A DNA stretch of 10,202 nt from Eubacteriales Family XIII. Incertae Sedis bacterium (GTDB taxonomy: Bacteria; Bacillota; Clostridia; Peptostreptococcales; Anaerovoracaceae), in assembly GCA_031287295.1 (NCBI GenBank), contig JAITTH010000036.1:1-10202 (forward strand), in the 5' to 3' direction. Both the position numbers and the translations under genes were made by a program. The notes beneath the pieces are model-generated. The model had not been told where the DNA came from and did not search any database. It worked only from the letters and a program-made list of their open reading frames with translations. Shown here piece by piece: positions 5,985-10,202 of this stretch (within the stretch, counting starts at the first letter, position 1; each line of letters opens with the position of its first letter).

Positions 5985-7670
5985 TTACTTTTTCCATGAC
6001 GATTTCAGACCAACAATCTGATTGAATACCTTTTCATCCTCCGTCGTGAGTTTTGCATCTGCAATGTAATAACCATGACGGAAAAATTGAAACCGTTCCT
6101 CTGCCTGCGCCTGAGCAATTGCAGGTTCCGCATAACACAGTTTGGTCACAAGCGAATCGGGGTTGAAAATCTCCCGTCCATCCGGATCGTTCTCATCTTT
6201 TACCATAAGATATCCATATTCTCTGACGGTAATGGGCACGGCTGTCTGCGCCTCAACCCAATGAATTGTGCCTTTCACCTTGCGCCCTTCGAATCCGCTG
6301 CCACTACGTGTCTCCGGATCATAAGTGCAATGAAGTTCGACAATCTTTCCGTCGTTATCTTTTAGGACTTCCTGACAGGTGAGAAAATAGGCACCTTTAA
6401 AACGCACTTCATTCCCCGGAAATAGCCTGAAATATTTTTTAGCCGGAATTTCCATAAAGTCTTCACCATCAATCCAGAGTTCCCTTCCAAACGGAACGTT
6501 GTGTTCACCCATCTCGGGCACTTCTCGATTGTTTTCCATCACAGCATCTTCTGTCTGCCCTTCCGGATAATTTGTAATGACGACTTTAATCGGATCGAAA
6601 ACAACATTGCGCGTAACGACTTTCGTCTTCAGATCGTCACGAACACAATGTTCCAGAAATTCGATCTCTACGGCAGAATTCGATTTCGAAAGTCCAATAT
6701 CTTCGCAGAACTTGCGAATGGCCTCCGGGGTATAGCCTCGGCGACGCAATCCGGCGATGGTTGGCATACGCGGATCGTCCCATCCTTCAACGGTTCCATC
6801 GTCAACGAGTTCTTTGAGATAGCGCTTGCTCATGATGGTGTTCGACAGGTTTAAGCGCGCAAATTCAATCTGCCTCGGCGCATTCTTCCATTCCAGTTCT
6901 TCAAGAACCCAATTGTAGAGAGGGCGGTGGTCTTCAAATTCCAAGGTACATAAGGAATGCGTTACCTGTTCGATCGCATCTTCAAGTGGGTGCGCATAAT
7001 CGTACATCGGATAGATGCACCATTGATCGCCGGTGTTATGATGTGTACTGTGCGAGATTCGATAGAGCACGGGATCTCGCATATTGATATTCGGGGAAGC
7101 CATATCGATTTTTGCGCGAAGCACTTTTTCCCCGTCCGCATATTTCCCTGCACGCATCTCTTCAAATAGCCGCACGTTTTCTTCGATGGATCGCCCTCTG
7201 TGCGGGCTTTCCGTGCCCGGGTTTGTAAGGGTTCCTCGCGTCGCCTTGATCTCGCTTGCAGAAAGGTCGTCAACATACGCCTTTCCTTTTTGAATAAGGC
7301 GCATGGCACAATCGAACATCTCATCAAAATAGTCGGATGCATATAACAAGTTGTCCCATTTAAAGCCGAGCCATTTGACATCTTCTTCAATGGAATTCAC
7401 AAATTCTGTATCTTCTTTGATCGGATTTGTATCGTCGTAGCGAAGATTGCATTTCCCGTGATATTTTATTGCGGTTGTGAAGTTCAGGCATATAGCCTTT
7501 GCGTGCCCGATGTGCAAATAGCCATTGGGTTCCGGAGGGAATCGCGTAAAAATAGGCTGTCCTGCGTATTTTCCCGCAGCAATGTCTTCGTCGATAAACG
7601 CATGAATGAAATTGCCATCTGTCAAACCCAATGACGCGAGATTGTTGTCGTTTTCCTTTTCGCCAGCCAT
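5985..7670 (-). CDS. glnS: Glutaminyl-tRNA synthetase
   Basis: Class I aminoacyl-tRNA synthetase that charges tRNA-Gln directly with glutamine. The 561-residue length is typical of bacterial GlnRS. The catalytic core begins with FTRFPPEPNGYLHIGHAKA (41–59; HIGH at 53–56). LRYDDTNP at 76–83 follows; the KMSKS-type loop appears as IMSKR (279–283). HSLCTLEFEDHRPLYNW (238–254) is characteristic. The two beta-barrel anticodon-binding domains fill about 345–550, with NYPEG and KGTIHWV landmarks; ending in KGT-IHWVEA and a VTLRE-like VPITVREYGYLM identifies GlnRS rather than GluRS. The ATG at 7670 has GGGAGGAG about 5 nt upstream. It opens the malic enzyme–fumC operon. Many Bacillota instead make Gln-tRNA by GatCAB amidation, so GlnRS here suggests a lineage that acquired it, or both routes. 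No T-box leader is present. Confidence 0.96.
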   Translation of the reverse strand: MAGEKENDNNLASLGLTDGNFIHAFIDEDIAAGKYAGQPIFTRFPPEPNGYLHIGHAKAICLNFTTAIKYHGKCNLRYDDTNPIKEDTEFVNSIEEDVKWLGFKWDNLLYASDYFDEMFDCAMRLIQKGKAYVDDLSASEIKATRGTLTNPGTESPHRGRSIEENVRLFEEMRAGKYADGEKVLRAKIDMASPNINMRDPVLYRISHSTHHNTGDQWCIYPMYDYAHPLEDAIEQVTHSLCTLEFEDHRPLYNWVLEELEWKNAPRQIEFARLNLSNTIMSKRYLKELVDDGTVEGWDDPRMPTIAGLRRRGYTPEAIRKFCEDIGLSKSNSAVEIEFLEHCVRDDLKTKVVTRNVVFDPIKVVITNYPEGQTEDAVMENNREVPEMGEHNVPFGRELWIDGEDFMEIPAKKYFRLFPGNEVRFKGAYFLTCQEVLKDNDGKIVELHCTYDPETRSGSGFEGRKVKGTIHWVEAQTAVPITVREYGYLMVKDENDPDGREIFNPDSLVTKLCYAEPAIAQAQAEERFQFFRHGYYIADAKLTTEDEKVFNQIVGLKSSWKK

Positions 7671-7722
7671 GGTATCTCCTCCCTGCTTTTCGGATTTTCG
7701 TTGTCGGAGTCATAAGCAACAA

Positions 7723-7753
7723 CAAGGCGTCCGGCCCTGCGCCGAACGCCTTG
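7723..7753 (-). terminator. Hairpin with weak U-rich tail after the thiolase gene
   Basis: An 8-bp GC-rich stem (7723–7730 with 7746–7753) is extended by CGG/CCG (7732–7734 with 7742–7744) across one mismatch, with a 7-nt loop. On the minus strand it is followed by TTGTTGTTGCTT, which is U-rich but interrupted. It could be the thiolase terminator, or a structured leader for glnS, since a promoter candidate lies just upstream at 7776–7804. Confidence 0.5.
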
Positions 7754-7774
7754 CGTTATCACATTCGCCAAGGC
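7748..7774 (-). other. Alternative hairpin overlapping the terminator stem
   Basis: The minus-strand segment GCCTTGGCG (7774 to 7766) can pair with CGCAAGGC (7755 to 7748), leaving a 10-nt loop and one bulged G. The second arm is the same stretch that forms the 5' half of the 7723–7753 hairpin, so the two structures exclude each other. The first arm lies around the predicted glnS start site, so it would be complete only in read-through transcripts from the thiolase gene. Geometry is seen directly; a regulatory role is inferred. Confidence 0.3.
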
Positions 7775-7775
7775 T

Positions 7776-7804
7776 ATTTTATCTTTTTTATCGTTACCTT
7801 TCAA
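7776..7804 (-). promoter_or_regulatory. Sigma-A-type promoter candidate for the glnS operon
   Basis: On the minus strand TTGAAA (7804 to 7799) and TAAAAT (7781 to 7776) are separated by exactly 17 nt; each hexamer matches five of six consensus positions. The −35 element overlaps the last codons of the thiolase gene. Predicted start is near 7769, giving a leader of about 100 nt that contains the 7723–7753 hairpin. Confidence 0.5.
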
Positions 7805-8975
7805 CTATGAGCGATGTACCTTGCCCTCCGCCGATGCACAGCGTTGCAAGACCGTACTTGGACTCGCGTTTCTGCATCTCGTGCAGGAGTGTTACAAAGA
7901 TACGGCAACCCGAAGCGCCGATCGGATGTCCGATGGAAATAGCACCACCGTTAACATTTGTCTTTTCGGGATCAAGACCGAGATCTTTTGTTACGGCAAC
8001 AGCCTGTGCTGCAAAAGCTTCGTTTGCTTCAACGAGATCGATATCTTGAATCTCAATACCGGCCATCTTAAGTGCTTTTTTCGATGCCGGTACCGGTCCG
8101 ATACCCATAATCGTGGGATCTACGCCTGCCGATCCGTAACCTTTGATGGTTGCAAGAGGCTTAATGCCAAGCTCGTCTGCCTTTTCTTTCGACATGACAA
8201 TAACGGCAGCGGCACTGTCGTTAATACCGGAAGAATTTGCTGCCGTGACAATGCCGTCTTTCTTGAAAGCAGGCTTAAGCCCGGCAAGACCTTCTGCTGT
8301 TACGCCCGGACGTGGGAATTCATCCTGATCAAATATGACAGGGTTACCCTTCTTCTGGGGAATCTCAATCGGAACGATCTCATCTTTGAATTTTCCGGCT
8401 TTGATGGCTGCTTCTGCTTTCTGCTGTGAAGATGCGGCAAACGCATCGAGTTCTGCTCTTGTCAGACCCCACTGTTCTGCTACATTTTCTGCGGTAATAC
8501 CCATGTGGTACTGATTGAAAACGTCCGTCAAACCATCATAAACCATCATGTCGATGAGTTTTGCCTCGCCCATACGTGCGCCCCAACGCATCTTCGGAAC
8601 GATATATCCCGCCTGGCTCATATTTTCTGTACCACCGGCAACGATAATGTCCGCATCGCCTGCTTTAATGATCTGCGCCGCAAGACTAATGGTTCTAAGT
8701 CCGCTTCCACATACTTTATTCAGGGTCATTGCCGGAACTTCGTTTGGAATGCCCGCGGCAATTGAGGACTGACGTGCAATGTTTTGTCCAAGACCACCCT
8801 GGAGAACATTTCCAAAAATAACCTCATCGATGCTTGCCGCATCAATGCCTGCTCGTTTGATGGCTTCTGCGATGGCATAACCTCCAAGCTTCGCAGCAGG
8901 GATATCTTTCAGCGTTCCACCAAAAGAACCGACAGCTGTTCTGGTTGCGCTTGCAATTACGACTTCTCTACTCAT
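7794..8975 (-). CDS. Acetyl-CoA C-acetyltransferase (thiolase)
   Basis: Condenses two acetyl-CoA to acetoacetyl-CoA, or the reverse; this is the entry step of butyrate/butanol-type fermentation and of PHB synthesis in other bacteria. The 393-residue length and sequence match the biosynthetic thiolase (ThlA/AtoB/PhaA) group. The nucleophilic cysteine is Cys89 in NKVCGSGLR (86–94). The base/proton-shuttle residues are His350 in GGAISIGHPIGASGCR (343–358) and Cys380 in CIGGGQG (380–386). NEAFA is at 318–322. The ATG at 8975 is preceded by AAGGAG with 8 nt spacing and an A-rich unstructured leader. No hydroxybutyryl-CoA dehydrogenase or other beta-oxidation partner is adjacent, so it appears monocistronic, divergent from the membrane sensor gene and followed by a hairpin. 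Confidence 0.95.
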   Translation of the reverse strand: MSREVVIASATRTAVGSFGGTLKDIPAAKLGGYAIAEAIKRAGIDAASIDEVIFGNVLQGGLGQNIARQSSIAAGIPNEVPAMTLNKVCGSGLRTISLAAQIIKAGDADIIVAGGTENMSQAGYIVPKMRWGARMGEAKLIDMMVYDGLTDVFNQYHMGITAENVAEQWGLTRAELDAFAASSQQKAEAAIKAGKFKDEIVPIEIPQKKGNPVIFDQDEFPRPGVTAEGLAGLKPAFKKDGIVTAANSSGINDSAAAVIVMSKEKADELGIKPLATIKGYGSAGVDPTIMGIGPVPASKKALKMAGIEIQDIDLVEANEAFAAQAVAVTKDLGLDPEKTNVNGGAISIGHPIGASGCRIFVTLLHEMQKRESKYGLATLCIGGGQGTSLIVER

Positions 8976-9035
8976 TATTCTTTCTCCTTCTTATTTGTTG
9001 CTTCTTGTTTTTTTTGCTCTAAAATCTGCACATAT

Positions 9036-9044
9036 ATTTTATCA
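9036..9044 (-). promoter_or_regulatory. Possible extended −10 promoter for the thiolase gene
   Basis: The minus strand reads TGATAAAAT (TG-A-TAAAAT), about 60 nt upstream of the thiolase start codon. No acceptable −35 hexamer is present at 16–18 nt. The intergenic region is AT-rich, so other −10 matches exist and this assignment is tentative. Confidence 0.3.
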
Positions 9045-9065
9045 TGTTTGCCACACAATTTGTTA

Positions 9066-9080
9066 GCCTCATGTGACAAA
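9066..9080 (-). repeat. 15-nt direct repeat, copy 2 (upstream of the thiolase)
   Basis: Identical to 2742–2756 (minus strand TTTGTCACATGAGGC). Here it lies 24 nt upstream of the candidate thiolase −10 element. In this copy the flanks extend it to a loose inverted repeat, TTTGT…ACAAA on the plus strand (9059–9063 and 9076–9080), as expected of some dimeric regulator sites. Confidence 0.5.
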
Positions 9081-9135
9081 ATATTCTATTAAAATTTACC
9101 CACTTCACGTAATTTTTTACAATGTGTTGTTTAAA

Positions 9136-9163
9136 TTTTCAAGCATTACCTTTATACTATAAT
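9136..9163 (+). promoter_or_regulatory. Promoter candidate for the membrane sensor gene
   Basis: A perfect TATAAT at 9158–9163 has TTTTCA (9136–9141) 16 nt upstream, matching four of six −35 positions. A second TATAAT at 9199–9204 is closer to the gene but has no usable −35. Either could drive the plus-strand gene, whose leader would be about 30–70 nt. Confidence 0.4.
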
Positions 9164-9239
9164 ACTAGCAGCAACTTATGTTGAGTAAGGTAGTAAAGTA
9201 TAATCATTGTAAAACACTGCTTCATAATTGGAGGGAGCC

Positions 9240-10202
9240 ATGGACTTAGATAATGTACCACTCGAAGAAATACCCTCACTACTTTCGGAGGCACTAACAG
9301 ACTTTTTTAACAAGTATCCGATTATCAATACGATCATCCCTTGCTTTACCCTGTTGGTAGGACTCTATTACCTTGTCCGTGCGATACACGGCAAGAAGAA
9401 ACGTGCTTTGGAGGCGAATGTCTTCATTGTCTTTTGCTTCTATATCACATTCATTTCTGCCACAGCACTCTTTGGTACGCAATTTGAGGAGAGTAGCGCG
9501 ACTGAACTGCTCTCGCTTTTTGCCTATTTGCTCTTTCTTTCTCTTCCTGGCATCTTCTGTTTGCATATATGGACGCAGGTTTCTTGGAAACCCATCACCT
9601 CGTCAACGCTCATCTTGTATTTCTCTGTGCCGGTGATGCTATGGGGCATTGCCATTTACCAGCACTTCGTCTTAGATGCAACCATTGATATTTGGAATTT
9701 CTACTTCTTTGATCCTATTTCTATTCCACAAATTGTTGCCATTATTTATTGGTTTTTTATGGTCTTAAAGGGCTTTCTTTTGGGTTTCAATGTCTACTTC
9801 CAAATGCCGATCCATATGCGGCGATCCACGAAGCCCCTTACGTTCTCTTTGGTGATTATTACCGCATCGTTGGTCGTTGCCTTGTTCTTCTGCGTGCAGG
9901 AAATGCTCCTTCTCTACTTGCTCTGCCTCGCTGTTGCGGCAAATCGTTGTTTCTACGCATTTTTCCTCGCAAGTTCGGCAAATGTCATTTCCACCTCGCG
10001 TGAGTTCATCTTTTCAAACCTATCCACTATGGTCTTTGTCCTTTCAAAAAAGGGTCATATTCTGGAATGGAATACACATGACAACGAAAAACCACTCTTT
10101 CTCCTGAACAAACCAAAATATCTACAGTCTTTTAAAGACTACCGTGAAAAGTTGCTTGAAATCGGGAAAGGCATTGTCTCTCCACACGATGAAAACATCA
10201 TT
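9240..10202 (+). CDS. Multi-span membrane sensor with PAS-like segment, partial (C-terminus off the right edge)
   Basis: The first 321 codons of a membrane protein that continues beyond the window. The ATG at 9240 follows GGAGGGAG with about 5 nt spacing. Hydrophobic spans appear at about residues 27–48, 60–80, 90–110, 122–142, 160–185, 200–219 and 222–243, seven in all. This resembles the N-terminal 7TM sensory regions found on histidine kinases and diguanylate cyclases. Directly after the last span, FIFSNLSTMVFVLSKKGHILEWN (split by my reading into 256–267 and 268–278) resembles the start of a PAS domain, where a V-D/S-x-x-G-x-I-x-x-W-N pattern is usual. The output domain (histidine kinase, GGDEF or other) is not in the window, so the class is inferred. 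It is divergent from the thiolase gene and may share regulation with it. Confidence 0.75.
   Translation, partial: MDLDNVPLEEIPSLLSEALTDFFNKYPIINTIIPCFTLLVGLYYLVRAIHGKKKRALEANVFIVFCFYITFISATALFGTQFEESSATELLSLFAYLLFLSLPGIFCLHIWTQVSWKPITSSTLILYFSVPVMLWGIAIYQHFVLDATIDIWNFYFFDPISIPQIVAIIYWFFMVLKGFLLGFNVYFQMPIHMRRSTKPLTFSLVIITASLVVALFFCVQEMLLLYLLCLAVAANRCFYAFFLASSANVISTSREFIFSNLSTMVFVLSKKGHILEWNTHDNEKPLFLLNKPKYLQSFKDYREKLLEIGKGIVSPHDENII

Larger units (their letters stand above)
8976..9239. other. Divergent intergenic region between the thiolase and sensor genes
   Basis: A 264-bp AT-rich stretch with no credible coding sequence. It holds the thiolase ribosome binding site and A-rich leader, promoter candidates for both directions, and copy 2 of the 15-nt repeat. 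I see no riboswitch-like or tRNA-like conserved element and no strong terminator hairpin. Confidence 0.7.

Noticed and set aside
7671..7793. Possible T-box riboswitch upstream of glnS
   Set aside because: T-box leaders carry a highly conserved AGGGUGG-type box and a longer multi-stem leader. Neither is present in this 123-bp gap; only the two overlapping hairpins are seen.
7622..7804. Small minus-strand open frame between the thiolase and glnS
   Set aside because: It runs through the hairpin and promoter candidate into the start of glnS in another frame, has no ribosome binding site, and its product is basic and low in complexity.
9749..10107. Short plus-strand frames inside the sensor gene
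   Set aside because: They are out of frame with the long open reading frame from 9240, which has a strong ribosome binding site and a coherent membrane-protein sequence.

Overview
The window is chromosomal housekeeping DNA from a low-to-mid GC anaerobic bacterium, most likely in the Bacillota. The arrangement SRP RNA–dnaX–ybaB–recR is the one known from that phylum. Strong AGGAG-type ribosome binding sites, a biosynthetic thiolase, a bacterial glutaminyl-tRNA synthetase and an iron-sulfur-flavoprotein-like gene also fit. A short SRP RNA without a visible Alu domain and the presence of GlnRS would suit a Negativicutes-type organism better than a Bacillus, but this is inference. No phage, transposon, CRISPR array, toxin–antitoxin pair or defence island is visible.

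Everything from base 1 to about 8975 is on the minus strand, read here in transcription order. A thiolase gene (7794–8975) is followed by a 123-bp gap with a hairpin and a good promoter candidate. Next comes a tight four-gene unit: glnS, NAD-type malic enzyme, fumC and an unknown two-span membrane protein (2765–7670), with junctions of +9, −4 and +2 nt. Immediately downstream are an extended −10 promoter, the SRP RNA gene (about 2586–2720), dnaX with a TTG start, ybaB and recR (456–2558). A second extended −10 promoter then drives a flavoprotein gene that runs off the left edge. On the plus strand, divergent from the thiolase across a 264-bp intergenic region, starts a multi-span membrane sensor (9240 to the right edge). 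Its first seven hydrophobic spans lead into a PAS-like segment.

Fumarase and malic enzyme together interconvert fumarate, malate and pyruvate, so the middle operon joins C4-dicarboxylate metabolism to Gln-tRNA supply. The SRP RNA–dnaX–ybaB–recR cluster covers protein targeting, the replication clamp loader, a nucleoid protein and recombinational repair.

Most of the window is ordinary. The points worth a second look are: a dnaX that encodes only the gamma-length clamp-loader subunit; an exact 15-nt repeat next to two separate minus-strand promoters; overlapping alternative hairpins between the thiolase and glnS; the unassigned membrane protein; and the divergent sensor gene. I did not find a convincing undescribed multi-gene system.
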